DNA of 64,000 nucleotides from Bowmanella denitrificans (GTDB lineage Bacteria > Pseudomonadota > Gammaproteobacteria > Enterobacterales > Alteromonadaceae), in assembly GCF_002887595.1 (NCBI RefSeq), contig NZ_PEBU01000016.1:17015-81014 (forward strand), read 5' to 3'. A model generated the notes under the pieces. It searched no databases, had not been told where the DNA came from, and saw nothing but the letters and a program-made list of their open reading frames with translations. Of the stretch, positions 28,088 to 37,614 are shown one piece after another (position 1 is the stretch's first letter; every line of letters begins with the position of its first letter). The translations under genes were made by a program, and so were the position numbers.

Positions 28088-28813
28088 ATGCTCAGTCGTC
28101 TGAAAGCCATACCCTGGATGACCGTTGGCATTGCCTTGCTGGCTATATTGCTTATGCTGCGATTGGGATTCTGGCAATTGTCCCGGGCCGAGCAAAAACA
28201 ACTGCGTGCCCAACAACTTGAACAGCGTGCCGCTAACAATCCACTTTCTTTACAAGATATTAACAGACAGCCAGGGAATGTCGCGGATTTTCCGGTGCAG
28301 GTCAGTGGTCACCTTGATATTGGTAAAGTCTTTTTATGGGACAACCGGGTGTTAAAAGGTCAGGTGGGCTATGAAGTGCTCGTGCCAATGACGACCAATG
28401 CCGGAGACGTGCTGATTAATTTTGGCTGGATAAAAGCGCCGCCACTGCGAACTCAGCTACCTGACATCGATTTGCCCACAGCCCTGTTAACGCTGCAAGG
28501 TGTGGTGGTTATGCCGGGTGATAATCCTGTCAGTCGGGAAGTATCTGAGTCGGGCTGGCCGAGGAGAGTGCAGCAACCTTCGCCTGAGCAATTGGCAAAA
28601 CAATTAGGACGCGATCTGTTGCCCTATATTGTGCAACTAAATGACAGCCAAGCCTATGGTTTTACTAACAACTGGCATCCACTGGTAATGCCTGCTGAGA
28701 AACATCTGGCCTATGCGGTGCAATGGTTCGGCCTGGCTTTAGCCTGCTTTATCATCACCCTTATTGCTTTGCATAAACAAAGGAAAAAACATGGTAATTC
28801 AAGGGCATCGTAA
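28088..28813 (+). CDS. SURF1 family oxidase assembly protein
   Basis: The 241-residue protein has the SURF1 layout: an N-terminal helix (about 12-25, then LGFWQLSRAEQK), a central periplasmic domain with FLWDNRVLKGQVGYEVLVPM and NFGWIKAP, and a C-terminal helix preceded by TNNWHPLVMPAEKHLAYAVQWFG. SURF1 helps insert haem a into subunit I. The ATG at 28088 lacks a good ribosome-binding site, because the bases upstream read CTTCTCCT, the complement of the DUF2909 Shine-Dalgarno. The end overlaps the next gene. Confidence 0.93.
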   Translation: MLSRLKAIPWMTVGIALLAILLMLRLGFWQLSRAEQKQLRAQQLEQRAANNPLSLQDINRQPGNVADFPVQVSGHLDIGKVFLWDNRVLKGQVGYEVLVPMTTNAGDVLINFGWIKAPPLRTQLPDIDLPTALLTLQGVVVMPGDNPVSREVSESGWPRRVQQPSPEQLAKQLGRDLLPYIVQLNDSQAYGFTNNWHPLVMPAEKHLAYAVQWFGLALACFIITLIALHKQRKKHGNSRAS

Positions 28814-29342
28814 AACATTTATATTGGTTGCTGTGATTTTTATCCTGCCGGTACTGTTGGCCAAACTGGCTCTGGAAATGGGCTGGTTCAACCGGGCTTC
28901 CACCAATAACGGGCAACTACTGGAGCCCAGTCTCGACTTGTCGATGCTTGACTCCCAGCACAAATGGCGGTTGCTGTATCTGCTGCCGGCAGACTGTGAC
29001 AGCAGTTGCGAAAATGCGCTGATAGCCATCAATCAGGTATGGGTCGCGCTGGGAAGAGAGCAAGACAGAGCTGAGCCCGTGGTGATTCTGACCGACAACA
29101 GTGATAGCCGGCCGCGGCAGCAATTGGACAAATTAACAGGGATGCGACTGCTGAAAGTGGCACCCCAAGATGTTAATGAAGTGTTTAAAGATGTGCCGAC
29201 TGATGGTATTTTTCTGGTAGACACCCTGGATAATGTGATTTTGCGTTATCCGCTACAAACAGAACAACAACAAGCCGTGCTGCATAGCCGGGAAATACTG
29301 GCCGATCTGCGAAAACTGCTGAAGCTTTCCAGAATCGGATAA
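28791..29342 (+). CDS. Membrane-anchored CxxxC protein of the oxidase locus
   Basis: The 183-residue product has one N-terminal helix (about 10-30) and a periplasmic domain with a thioredoxin-like look. WRLLYLLPADCDSSC carries a Cys-x3-Cys pair, as in SCO-type copper proteins, and GIFLVDTLDNVILRYP resembles the second half of that fold. The start at 28791 has AAAGG 8 nt upstream and overlaps surf1. Similar hypothetical proteins sit between surf1 and ctaA in related genomes (recalled, not checked). A role in copper delivery or thiol redox for CuA is inference. Confidence 0.65.
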   Translation: MVIQGHRKTFILVAVIFILPVLLAKLALEMGWFNRASTNNGQLLEPSLDLSMLDSQHKWRLLYLLPADCDSSCENALIAINQVWVALGREQDRAEPVVILTDNSDSRPRQQLDKLTGMRLLKVAPQDVNEVFKDVPTDGIFLVDTLDNVILRYPLQTEQQQAVLHSREILADLRKLLKLSRIG

Positions 29343-29354
29343 GGGAATGCGCTG

Positions 29355-30332
29355 ATGAGAAAGTTGGTGTTGGCAGCCTTGCTGCTGGCTTTCGTCGTAG
29401 TGATTTTAGGGGCTTATACCCGTCTTACCGATGCCGGTCTGGGCTGCCCGGACTGGCCTGGCTGCTATGGTTTTTTGCATGTCCCCGTGCATGACGAACA
29501 TGTGCAAATTGCTGAACAGGCTTTCCCTGAGCGACCGGTTGAAGCGCACAAAGCCTGGAACGAAATGATTCACCGTTATTTTGCTGGTGCGTTGGGTTTA
29601 GTCATTCTCGCCATATTCGTATTGAGTTTATTGCGCCGCGCCCATCATCGTCCACTGAAGCTGCCGTTCGTGCTGTTATGTCTGGTCTGTTTTCAGGCAT
29701 TGCTGGGTATGTGGACGGTAACCATGAATTTAATGCCGCTGGTGGTAATGGGGCATCTGCTGGGTGGTTTTACGGTGCTGAGCTGTTTGTTCTTATTGTT
29801 GCTGCGACTGACCCCTTACCGTATTCCCGGTGGCGATGCCAACCTGCGCAAATTGGCTGGCTTTGCCATGTTGGGACTGATTATCGTCATCGGGCAAATT
29901 GCCCTGGGAGGCTGGGTATCGGCTAACTATGCCGCATTGGCTTGCACTGAGTTACCCATTTGCGAAACCAACTGGCTGGAACGACTGGACTTCAGTGGTG
30001 CTTATTCGGTGGTAGCCACTGATAACTATGAATTTGGTACGCATGATTACGATGAACGCATGACTATGCACATTATGCATAGATTTGGAGCCTTGCTGAC
30101 CTTTATCTACCTATGCTGGCTGGCTATTGGCCTGTATAAAGGGGCCTCGTCCAGCTTGTTCCGACAGTTAGCGGTGGTGCTGGTGCTGGTATTGGGATTA
30201 CAAGTTGCGCTGGGGATCAGCAATGTTGTTTTCAGTCTGCCGGTGTTTGTAGCAGTGGCGCATAACGCCGTCGGTGCCTGCTTGCTGCTAACCATGGTGA
30301 TGATCAATTACACCCTGCTAAGAAAAACCTAG
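29355..30332 (+). CDS. ctaA: Haem A synthase CtaA (COX15)
   Basis: The 325-residue, eight-helix protein converts haem O to haem A by oxidising the C8 methyl group. It shows [19 protein letters not shown] near the N-terminus with its cysteine pair, a second cysteine pair in [12 protein letters not shown], and histidines in [25 protein letters not shown] and VAHNAVG as haem ligands. It lies between the CxxxC gene and ctaB on the same strand. Confidence 0.95.
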   Translation: MRKLVLAALLLAFVVVILGAYTRLTDAGLGCPDWPGCYGFLHVPVHDEHVQIAEQAFPERPVEAHKAWNEMIHRYFAGALGLVILAIFVLSLLRRAHHRPLKLPFVLLCLVCFQALLGMWTVTMNLMPLVVMGHLLGGFTVLSCLFLLLLRLTPYRIPGGDANLRKLAGFAMLGLIIVIGQIALGGWVSANYAALACTELPICETNWLERLDFSGAYSVVATDNYEFGTHDYDERMTMHIMHRFGALLTFIYLCWLAIGLYKGASSSLFRQLAVVLVLVLGLQVALGISNVVFSLPVFVAVAHNAVGACLLLTMVMINYTLLRKT

Positions 30333-30340
30333 GAGGCAAT

Positions 30341-31252
30341 ATGGATAAGACAGTCGGTATTAACCACAGTGAAAACCTCCAAAAGGCCGGTTGGCGGGAT
30401 TACTATGAGATGACCAAACCTAATGTGGTGTTGCTGTTACTGCTGACCGCATTGGTAGGTATGTGTTTGTCCCAGCCTGGGTGGTTACCCTGGCAGCCAT
30501 TGGTGGCGGGCTTATTTGGTATTGGCGCACTGTCTGCATCGGCTGCAGTGATTAATCATGTGATGGACAGGCGCATTGACGCACAAATGGCCAGAACCTT
30601 TAATCGCCCGGTACCCAAGGGTAAGGTCAGTCCCAGACAGGCGCTGACATTCGCTCTGGTGCTGGCTTTACTGGGCTATATGGTACTGGAGATCTGGGTG
30701 AATCGCCTGACAGCCCTGCTAACTCTGGCCAGTCTGGTAGGTTACGCAGCCATATATACCCTCTATCTGAAACGGGCGACTCCACAGAATATTGTTATCG
30801 GTGGCCTGGCGGGTGCTGCGCCGCCGCTGCTTGGCTGGACAGCCATGACCGGTGAGGTGCATGCTCATGCCATGTTGCTGGTATTGATAATTTACACCTG
30901 GACCCCTCCGCACTTCTGGGCGCTGGCAATTCACCGGGAGAAAGACTATGCCAGGGCAAAGGTGCCAATGTTGCCCGTGACCCATGGGGTGGAATACACA
31001 AAAGTATCGGTTTTGCTCTATACCGTGCTACTTGGCATTGTATGTTTATTGCCTTATCTGGTGGGCATGACCGGGGTGATTTACCTGGCCGGCTCCAGCC
31101 TGCTTAACGCGGTATTTCTCTACTACGCACTGAAGCTAAAATATGCGCCCAAAGAAAATACAGCTATGCAGACATTCAAGTTCTCCATTGTGCATCTGAT
31201 GCTGTTATTCTTGCTGCTGTTGTTGGATCACTATTTCAAGTTTAGTTTATGA
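30341..31252 (+). CDS. ctaB: Protohaem IX farnesyltransferase (haem O synthase) CtaB
   Basis: This 303-residue UbiA-superfamily membrane enzyme farnesylates haem B to give haem O, feeding CtaA. It has [11 protein letters not shown], the metal-binding [23 protein letters not shown] motif region and [27 protein letters not shown] strong AGGAGG lies 5 nt before the ATG. Its stop overlaps the SCO gene start by ATGA. Confidence 0.96.
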   Translation: MDKTVGINHSENLQKAGWRDYYEMTKPNVVLLLLLTALVGMCLSQPGWLPWQPLVAGLFGIGALSASAAVINHVMDRRIDAQMARTFNRPVPKGKVSPRQALTFALVLALLGYMVLEIWVNRLTALLTLASLVGYAAIYTLYLKRATPQNIVIGGLAGAAPPLLGWTAMTGEVHAHAMLLVLIIYTWTPPHFWALAIHREKDYARAKVPMLPVTHGVEYTKVSVLLYTVLLGIVCLLPYLVGMTGVIYLAGSSLLNAVFLYYALKLKYAPKENTAMQTFKFSIVHLMLLFLLLLLDHYFKFSL

Positions 31253-31875
31253 AAAGGACGCTCCTGATAGGCCTGCTGTTGTCATTGGCGCTGGCCGCTG
31301 GCATTTATTTGTCGTTAACCATTAAGCCGCCTGCGACACCATCGCATGCCAATATGTACCCTCAGGCCCGTGAGATACCTGCCTTTACCCTGATTGACCA
31401 AAAAGGTCTGTCATTTGGTAAAGAACGCTTAATGGGGCATTGGACCCTGGCCTTTACTGGTTATACTTTTTGCCCGGATATTTGTCCCACCACGTTGGCC
31501 GAGTTAAAGCGTATTTATCCGCAGCTTAAAGCGATATCAGCGGACATTCAGATACTGTTTTTATCCGTGGACCCTAAGCGGGATACTCCCGAACGCCTGA
31601 ATGAATATGTCAATTTCTTCGAGCCGGAGTTTATTGCCGCCAGTGCCGAGCATGCCGAGCTGTTTCCCTTTGTTCGTAGTCTGGGCATGATGTATGCCAT
31701 TGCCGGTAGCACAGAAACCCCTGACTATCTGGTGGACCACAGCGCCTCGGTGAGCCTGATTAATCCACAGGCTCAGGTGATAGGGCGTTTTAAGCCGACT
31801 CTGGCACCCGGGGCGATGGCGGTGGTGGATCCCGAGCATATCCTGGCGGATATGCCCTTGCTGATAAACCCTTAG
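31249..31875 (+). CDS. SCO1/SenC family copper chaperone
   Basis: The 208-residue membrane-anchored thioredoxin-fold protein has the copper site TFCPDICP (Cys75, Cys79) and the distal His164 in [11 protein letters not shown] proteins load or reduce CuA of subunit II at the periplasmic face. It overlaps ctaB by 4 bp and ends the oxidase operon. Its stop codon overlaps that of the convergent polysaccharide deacetylase by 4 bp. Confidence 0.94.
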   Translation: MKRTLLIGLLLSLALAAGIYLSLTIKPPATPSHANMYPQAREIPAFTLIDQKGLSFGKERLMGHWTLAFTGYTFCPDICPTTLAELKRIYPQLKAISADIQILFLSVDPKRDTPERLNEYVNFFEPEFIAASAEHAELFPFVRSLGMMYAIAGSTETPDYLVDHSASVSLINPQAQVIGRFKPTLAPGAMAVVDPEHILADMPLLINP

Positions 31876-32939
31876 TCCAGCCACAGACCGTCGTTAGTGG
31901 GCACAAAAAACGGTTGAGACAGCCAGTAGTAGCGGCTTCTGTCCTGTTTGCTGGGGGCGGTACAGTTGACTCTGGCCCGTCCTGGTCCCAGCGGGGCCGG
32001 CAGACTTAGGGCGAATACATCTTCCATTTCCCAGATCACATCCAGCTTGTCGCCCTTGAAATAGCAGGCAAGCTGGGCGGGACGAATATCCGTGGTATCG
32101 ATTTTCGTCGTCCATTGTGGCTGCAGGTTGTCAGGCCCCAGTTCCGGGTCCAGTGGTGCATATAAGCTGGGCATGGCCAAACTGCTCAGTTTTACCTTCA
32201 GGGTATTGAGGTTGGCGTATGTACCAGCCGCAGGAAAACGTGGCAGGGCTGTCATGTCACTGTACGGTGCCACGGCTCCGGATTGCTGACCTAAGCCGAT
32301 AAACCCAAGCTCTTTAACCAGTGCTTGCAGGTCGCTGTTATATTCACCAAAAGGGTAGGCCAGGTACTTTAAACTGTATCCCAGTTCTTCCTGCAGCTTG
32401 CTTTCCGCTGACAGAATTTCTTCCCGCAGACTGGCCAACCATTGATCCTTAGTCATATCGCCACGGGTCAGCAGATGCTGGTGGCGATTGCTGTGGTTGG
32501 CAAACCATACACCGTCGGTTTTCATCTGCCGCACCTGCTCCCAGCTGAGTTGCTGGCTTTCTTTGCCAATCAGGGCCGGATTAATAAACACCGTATAGTT
32601 GAAGCCGTGCTGCTGCAAAATAGGGTGGGCGTTATGCAGAATATTGGCGTAGCCGTCATCAAAGGTAATTGCCACCGCTTTGTCCGGCAATGCCTGGTGC
32701 CGAGCGAGTTTGTAAAGCATGTCCTGCAGGGAAATCACATTGTGATGTTCGGCCAGATACTGCATATGTTCGGCAAACTGTGCAGGGCTGACCGACGTGG
32801 AGGCCGGTGTTTCCGTGCTCACATGGTGGTATTGAAGTATAACCCCATGATGTTGAAGACTTATTTCACTTGCTTTCAGCGGCCTGGTAAACATCAGAAT
32901 TGCCATAAGTGCCAGCAGAGAGAATGCCTGTTTAGCCAT
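31872..32939 (-). CDS. Secreted polysaccharide deacetylase (CE4/NodB domain)
   Basis: The 355-residue product has a signal peptide and a NodB domain. Motif 1 is TFDDGYA (Asp94 base, Asp95 metal), motif 2 is HSNRH (His149, His153 metal ligands), and motif 3 is LAYPFGEYN. It should remove N-acetyl groups from an amino-sugar polymer in the periplasm or at the surface. A C-terminal extension of about 130 residues after the catalytic domain (from about 225) is beta-rich and not recognised. A substrate such as PNAG-like polymer or chitin cannot be chosen from sequence. Confidence 0.88.
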   Translation of the reverse strand: MAKQAFSLLALMAILMFTRPLKASEISLQHHGVILQYHHVSTETPASTSVSPAQFAEHMQYLAEHHNVISLQDMLYKLARHQALPDKAVAITFDDGYANILHNAHPILQQHGFNYTVFINPALIGKESQQLSWEQVRQMKTDGVWFANHSNRHQHLLTRGDMTKDQWLASLREEILSAESKLQEELGYSLKYLAYPFGEYNSDLQALVKELGFIGLGQQSGAVAPYSDMTALPRFPAAGTYANLNTLKVKLSSLAMPSLYAPLDPELGPDNLQPQWTTKIDTTDIRPAQLACYFKGDKLDVIWEMEDVFALSLPAPLGPGRARVNCTAPSKQDRSRYYWLSQPFFVPTNDGLWLD

Positions 32940-32974
32940 AAATATCCATAGGGTGAACCTTTGATGCCAAGAGC

Positions 32975-34186
32975 TTACCTTGTCTGGGGCTTTTTTTCAG
33001 TAAGGCCGGGGACTTTTGCGTAAGTGGCCAGGTGCCAAAGTGCTTCTACGGGGCCTTTAGCATGTGTTTGCAACCACCAGTGTGTGAGCAAGAACTGTAG
33101 CAGCCATACTATGACTACCACCAAGGCGGTGAGATAGGGAGGCATGCGGGCAAATCCCCAAACCCCGTAAAAAAAAGCTGTGCACAAAATGCTTTGTAGC
33201 AGGTAGTTAGACAACGCGGTGCGGCCAATACCTTGGATGAACCGCGCCAATGGCTGACAGCATCCGCTGGCCTGCCATAACGTGATCAGCGCTATCAGCC
33301 CTACAGCCGTGCACACCGCCCCCCAGTAATTAAATAGGGTGTGGCCAAAGAAGTAATGGGGAAACTGCCAGGCGGTTTGCTCATTCAGATAATAGCCATA
33401 AAGTGATAACAACATACCGGAAAAAATGCCGGTCCAGGCCGTTCGTTGGTAAAAGAGTATGCTGAATTGCCCGCGCAGAAAGCCACAGCGATACAAGCCA
33501 AGCCCTAATAACATCATCCCGCTTACGCGCCATATTCCCCAGTTTGGCAGTACCTCGGTATGAAAATGCCAGGCTGCACTGATTCGGTAGCTGAGCTGTT
33601 GTGCCCAACTGCCGTTCAGGGCAGCAATTTCCGTTTCGGATACCTGAATCATTCCAGGCAAGCTTTGCGTAATAATCTGCTGTTGAATGGCTTCTGGCAA
33701 CGACACCATGCTCAGATACGTCAGGTAGCTTTTAAGCGAGCCAACACCGAGACAGAGCAGACCAAACATTATGCATATGCGCCAGTTCAAGTGGCGAAAA
33801 ACAAAGGGAATAACCCCGCAAAGTGCATAGAACACCAGAATATCGCCATGCCAGATGAGATAAGCGTGCAACAGGCCGATCAACAACAAGACCAATAAAC
33901 GTCTTGTATAGATACGCCAGGCGCAAAGCCCTTTGGCATCCAGTCGGTCGCAGATAAGCGCGGTACTGGCACCAAACAACATGGAGAAAATCGCCATAAA
34001 CTTCTGGTCGGCAATAAAATATTGTAAGGTCCACCAGATCTTGTTTAACTGCAGTTGCTCACCATATACCAGCGGGCTGAAGTAAGCGGCTTCGGGGGCA
34101 GAAAACAGGCGTATGTTCATTAGCAATATGCCCAACAGGGCAATGCCGCGGAGCAGATCGAGCAATTGAATGCGTGGTTGGTTCAT
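32975..34186 (-). CDS. DUF418 multi-pass membrane protein
   Basis: The 403-residue protein has the DUF418 N-terminus (IQLLDLLRGIALLGILLMN), about nine to ten hydrophobic helices and a C-terminal FIQGIGRTALSNYLLQSI segment. The fold is related to membrane acyltransferases, but no substrate is established for the family. It is divergent from the AraC-type regulator at 34388, across a 200-bp gap, so it may be a target of that regulator (inference). Confidence 0.85.
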   Translation of the reverse strand: MNQPRIQLLDLLRGIALLGILLMNIRLFSAPEAAYFSPLVYGEQLQLNKIWWTLQYFIADQKFMAIFSMLFGASTALICDRLDAKGLCAWRIYTRRLLVLLLIGLLHAYLIWHGDILVFYALCGVIPFVFRHLNWRICIMFGLLCLGVGSLKSYLTYLSMVSLPEAIQQQIITQSLPGMIQVSETEIAALNGSWAQQLSYRISAAWHFHTEVLPNWGIWRVSGMMLLGLGLYRCGFLRGQFSILFYQRTAWTGIFSGMLLSLYGYYLNEQTAWQFPHYFFGHTLFNYWGAVCTAVGLIALITLWQASGCCQPLARFIQGIGRTALSNYLLQSILCTAFFYGVWGFARMPPYLTALVVVIVWLLQFLLTHWWLQTHAKGPVEALWHLATYAKVPGLTEKKPQTR

Positions 34187-34387
34187 TGTTGCGGTCTCAC
34201 TGATTTTTCGCCAACCTTAGCCGCAAAGCCTGATATCGGGCGTCTGTCCCGACCGGAATTTACCTGATGCCGTTTAACTTTTACGTTGCCTGGTGTGTTC
34301 AGCCCCAGCCAATGTTAACTATGCTGCTGGTCTGATTGCGCTAAGCCAAGCTCAGGCAATAGCGACAAGAGAAACTGAAAAAAGTCC

Positions 34388-35464
34388 ATGGCCATACAAC
34401 TGCTTGAAATCATCACCACCTTTGCTTTTACCCTGTGCTTCTCGATGGTAGCGGTATTAGCTTGGCTGCCTGGTATAGACAAGACCGAGCACCGGTACTT
34501 ACAGCTCTATCTGGCTGCAATTGGTGTCATCTTGCTGATTGACCAATTGACACCGGTGCATCACGCTCTGCATCTGAGTTTGCCTCCCTTGCTCTTTATG
34601 CTGGGGCCATTGCTGTTTGCTTATACAAGGCAGCAGTGCCGCTTACCGCTCTCGGGCGCAATCCTTGGTTTTTTGCTGATTCCCAGTCTGGTGCTTAGTC
34701 TGTTACTGGTCTTGCAGTGGCTACAGCTGCTGTCCTGGTCCAGCGTAATGCATTTGTCGCTGCTTTACTGGTATGCGGCGTATGAGATGCTGTTTACTCT
34801 GCTTAGCCTTGAGTGTCTGCGGCACTTTAGCCAGCAGGATAAAGATAGCCAGGGGGCCAATCTGCGCACCCGCTTGTTATGGCTTAAAGGTTATTGCTGG
34901 TTCAACCTGCTGCTATTGTCAGTGGATCTAATCAGCCCTTGGTGGTGGGCGGCCTATGCACCTGGATTACCTGTCAGATCGCTGAGTTTGTGCATATTAA
35001 CGGTAGCGCTTATCTGGTTTGGCCTGACGTTAGTGCGCAAACCGCACCTTTTGCTACTGGATCATCTGCGTCAGGTGGCAAAGTATCGCCATTCCGGGTT
35101 AAGGCCTGATAGTCAGCGCTATTACAAACAAAAACTGGACAGCCTGATGCAAACGCAGAAAATCTTTCTGGATCCGGAGTTGAGCCTGGCTTCTCTGGCC
35201 ACCCAGGTTGGGTTGAATAGCCACAATCTGTCGCAATTGTTAAACGAAAGTTGTGCACAGTCATTTTATGATTACCTGAATACTTATCGGATAGCACATG
35301 CTCAGCAGCAACTGCTATGCAGCGATGCCAGTGTGGTGGATGTGGCAATGGCCTCCGGCTTCAATAACAAGGCTTCCTTTTACAAAGCGTTTCGCAAACA
35401 ATGTGGTATGACGCCGACCCAGTGGCGCCAACAAGCACTGACAACCAACCACCAGGAAAGCTGA
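34388..35464 (+). CDS. Membrane-bound AraC-family transcriptional regulator
   Basis: The 358-residue protein has about seven N-terminal hydrophobic helices (to about residue 215) and a C-terminal AraC DNA-binding domain with two helix-turn-helix segments: LSLASLATQVGLNSHNLSQLLNE and VVDVAMASGFNNKASFYKAFRKQCGMTPTQWR. Such proteins are membrane-tethered and probably sense a signal within the membrane. The stop abuts the ATG of the MATE gene, so the two are co-transcribed. Targets may be that transporter and the divergent DUF418 gene. Confidence 0.88.
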   Translation: MAIQLLEIITTFAFTLCFSMVAVLAWLPGIDKTEHRYLQLYLAAIGVILLIDQLTPVHHALHLSLPPLLFMLGPLLFAYTRQQCRLPLSGAILGFLLIPSLVLSLLLVLQWLQLLSWSSVMHLSLLYWYAAYEMLFTLLSLECLRHFSQQDKDSQGANLRTRLLWLKGYCWFNLLLLSVDLISPWWWAAYAPGLPVRSLSLCILTVALIWFGLTLVRKPHLLLLDHLRQVAKYRHSGLRPDSQRYYKQKLDSLMQTQKIFLDPELSLASLATQVGLNSHNLSQLLNESCAQSFYDYLNTYRIAHAQQQLLCSDASVVDVAMASGFNNKASFYKAFRKQCGMTPTQWRQQALTTNHQES

Positions 35465-36805
35465 ATGTTATCGGTGTTTACAAGCGGCAGCCGCACAGAG
35501 CACAAACGTATTCTGGCATTGGCGTTACCAATGATCTTGAGCAATATCACCAACCCCCTGCTGGGTATGGTGGATACGGCTATTGTTGGTCATCTGGGCG
35601 CCAGCTATTTTTTGGCCGGTACGGCAGTTGCCAGCATGCTGATCACCCAGATTTACTGGTTGTGCGGATTTTTGCGCATGTCTGCTACAGGGCTCAGTGC
35701 ACAGGCACTTGGCACTAAAGACAAACGTGCCGCAGCCAGGATTTTTTACCAATTACTTGTGCCAGCCTGCTTGTTAGGCACCCTGGTACTGATCTTTGCG
35801 CCTGTGCTGGAAACCCTGGCAATACGTTTTGCTGATGCCGATATACAAACCGCTGGGGTGATCCATCACTACCTGGTGGTAAGGGTATGGGGCGCGCCAG
35901 CCGCGTTAGCTAATCTTTTGCTGATGGGCTGGCTAATAGGCCAGCAAGCTACCCGCACGGTGATGATGATTCAGATCGCCGCCAATCTGGCGAATGCTTT
36001 GCTTAGCTATGTTCTGGCCATAAAGCTGGGCTTTGCGGTGCAAGGGGTAGCGACAGCCACTGTGCTGGCGGAATATGGCATTTTGGTAGCGTCATTGTGG
36101 GCGGTGCTGAAGCGCATTCACTGGATTGGACCCCAATCCACCTGGTTCTCTGCTGCCGGGTATCGAGCCGTGTTGGGCTTAAACCTGGATATTCTGCTGC
36201 GTAACCTGGCTTTACAACTGACCATGGCCTTTATGGTGTTCCAGGCTGCCCGGCTGGATAGCCAAATTGTGGCCCTCAACGCCCTGCTAATGCAGTTTTT
36301 TGTCCTCACGGCATTGGGCCTGGATGGTATTGCTTACGCGGTTGAGGCTCTGGTTGGTGAGGCCCGGGGCAGGCAGCAATATCAGCTGTTACATCAGCGC
36401 GTTGTGCGGGGATTGTGGTGGTCCGGCCTATTGGCGTTATTATACAGTCTGGTGTTCGTTATCTTTGACCGGGCTATCCTGACACTGCTCACTGACCTGC
36501 CAGAGCTTATTCATCTTGCCCGCGACTATCTGCATTATATTTGGTTGCTGCCGCTGGTTTCCCATTGGTGCTTCTTAATGGACGGGGTGTTCATTGGCCT
36601 GACGCAAGGGCGGGCGATGCGCAACACTATGCTGTTGTCGGCTTTTGGCGTGTTCCTGCCTTTGTGGTGGTTGTGTCAGACAGCCGGCAATCACGCCCTG
36701 TGGCTGGCATTTCTGGCGTTTTTGGCGGCCAGGGGAATAGGTTTGGGATGGGTTTATTGGCGACGTTGGCAGGTTTGGCAGCAGGGCTCAGGTGAGCCCG
36801 GCTGA
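35465..36805 (+). CDS. MATE family efflux transporter (DinF-like)
   Basis: The 446-residue protein has twelve predicted helices and the MATE N-terminus LALPMILSNITNPLLGMVDTAIVGHLG, as in the DinF subgroup. It also has GLSAQALGTKDKR in the first cytoplasmic loop and a matching ALVGEARGR in the second half. MATE proteins export drugs or organic cations using Na+ or H+ gradients. It starts directly after the AraC regulator stop, so expression is probably tied to it. It is convergent with nfuA, with a 16-bp gap. Confidence 0.9.
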   Translation: MLSVFTSGSRTEHKRILALALPMILSNITNPLLGMVDTAIVGHLGASYFLAGTAVASMLITQIYWLCGFLRMSATGLSAQALGTKDKRAAARIFYQLLVPACLLGTLVLIFAPVLETLAIRFADADIQTAGVIHHYLVVRVWGAPAALANLLLMGWLIGQQATRTVMMIQIAANLANALLSYVLAIKLGFAVQGVATATVLAEYGILVASLWAVLKRIHWIGPQSTWFSAAGYRAVLGLNLDILLRNLALQLTMAFMVFQAARLDSQIVALNALLMQFFVLTALGLDGIAYAVEALVGEARGRQQYQLLHQRVVRGLWWSGLLALLYSLVFVIFDRAILTLLTDLPELIHLARDYLHYIWLLPLVSHWCFLMDGVFIGLTQGRAMRNTMLLSAFGVFLPLWWLCQTAGNHALWLAFLAFLAARGIGLGWVYWRRWQVWQQGSGEPG

Positions 36806-36821
36806 AACGGAGTAACGCGGT

Positions 36822-37400
36822 TTAATAGTAAGAGTGTTCACCAGCCTGGTGTTCAGTGGCATCCAGCACTCCCGTCAATTCCGGGAACTGAGCCAGCATC
36901 TGCTTCTCAATGCCTTCTTTCAGTGTCACATCGACCATAGAGCAACCGTTACAACCACCACCAAATTGCAAGACGGCCTTACCGGCCGGTGTGATCTCAA
37001 TCAGCACTACCTTTCCGCCGTGGTTGGCCAATTGCGGATTAATTTCTGAGTCAATCATATAGTTGACCTTTTCAATCAGCGGCGCATCATCTGCCACTTT
37101 GCGCGTTTTGGCATTGGGGGCCTTAAGTGTCAGCTGTGAACCCATCTGATCCGTGACAAAATCAATTTCCGCTTCTTCCAAAAAGGGGGCACTGTCCCGG
37201 TCGACTACTGCATCGAATCCGTCGAATTCGAGGCTGATGTCCGTATCTTCAACTGCGTCTGGCGGACAATAAGACACACCACACTCAGCGGTTGGTGTAC
37301 CAGGGTTGACCACAAAGACCCGGATATTGGTGTCCGGCTCTTGTTTTTCCAGAAGTTTTCTAAAATGCGCCTGTGCGGGATCGGAAATGCGAATCATCAT
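36822..37400 (-). CDS. nfuA: Fe-S biogenesis protein NfuA
   Basis: The 192-residue protein has an N-terminal degenerate A-type scaffold domain (about 1-95) and a C-terminal Nfu domain. The cluster-binding motif GGCNGCSM has Cys150 and Cys153, or 149 and 152 counting from the second Met as in E. coli. It carries [4Fe-4S] clusters to target enzymes and protects them under oxidative or iron stress. In E. coli it neighbours comF(gntX)-bioH; here the M14 peptidase gene has been inserted between them. Confidence 0.96.
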   Translation of the reverse strand: MMIRISDPAQAHFRKLLEKQEPDTNIRVFVVNPGTPTAECGVSYCPPDAVEDTDISLEFDGFDAVVDRDSAPFLEEAEIDFVTDQMGSQLTLKAPNAKTRKVADDAPLIEKVNYMIDSEINPQLANHGGKVVLIEITPAGKAVLQFGGGCNGCSMVDVTLKEGIEKQMLAQFPELTGVLDATEHQAGEHSYY

Positions 37401-37438
37401 GTTGCCTTAACTGCCAGCTTGGGCGTTATCATAACAAA

Positions 37439-37467
37439 AATTACCTGAGTAAAACACTCGGGTAATT
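37439..37467. promoter_or_regulatory. 12-bp inverted repeat between nfuA and the M14 gene
   Basis: AATTACCTGAGT (37439-37450) and ACTCGGGTAATT (37456-37467) form an inverted repeat with one T-G pair and an AAAAC loop. It lies 39 bp upstream of the nfuA start and 148 bp upstream of the divergent M14 start. It therefore cannot be a terminator for either gene; an operator or 5' UTR hairpin is more likely. Confidence 0.45.
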
Positions 37468-37614
37468 ACTTTCCTGCATATTCTTGTCTTGCTATTGCCG
37501 CCAGGCTGATTGTAACAAAATGCGACAAAGCGGCTTATATTTGCTGTTACATCACTGGTCGCAACGTAATGAAGCTGCTAGTTTGGGTCAAAAACAACAA
37601 GCAAAGGCCTGAAG

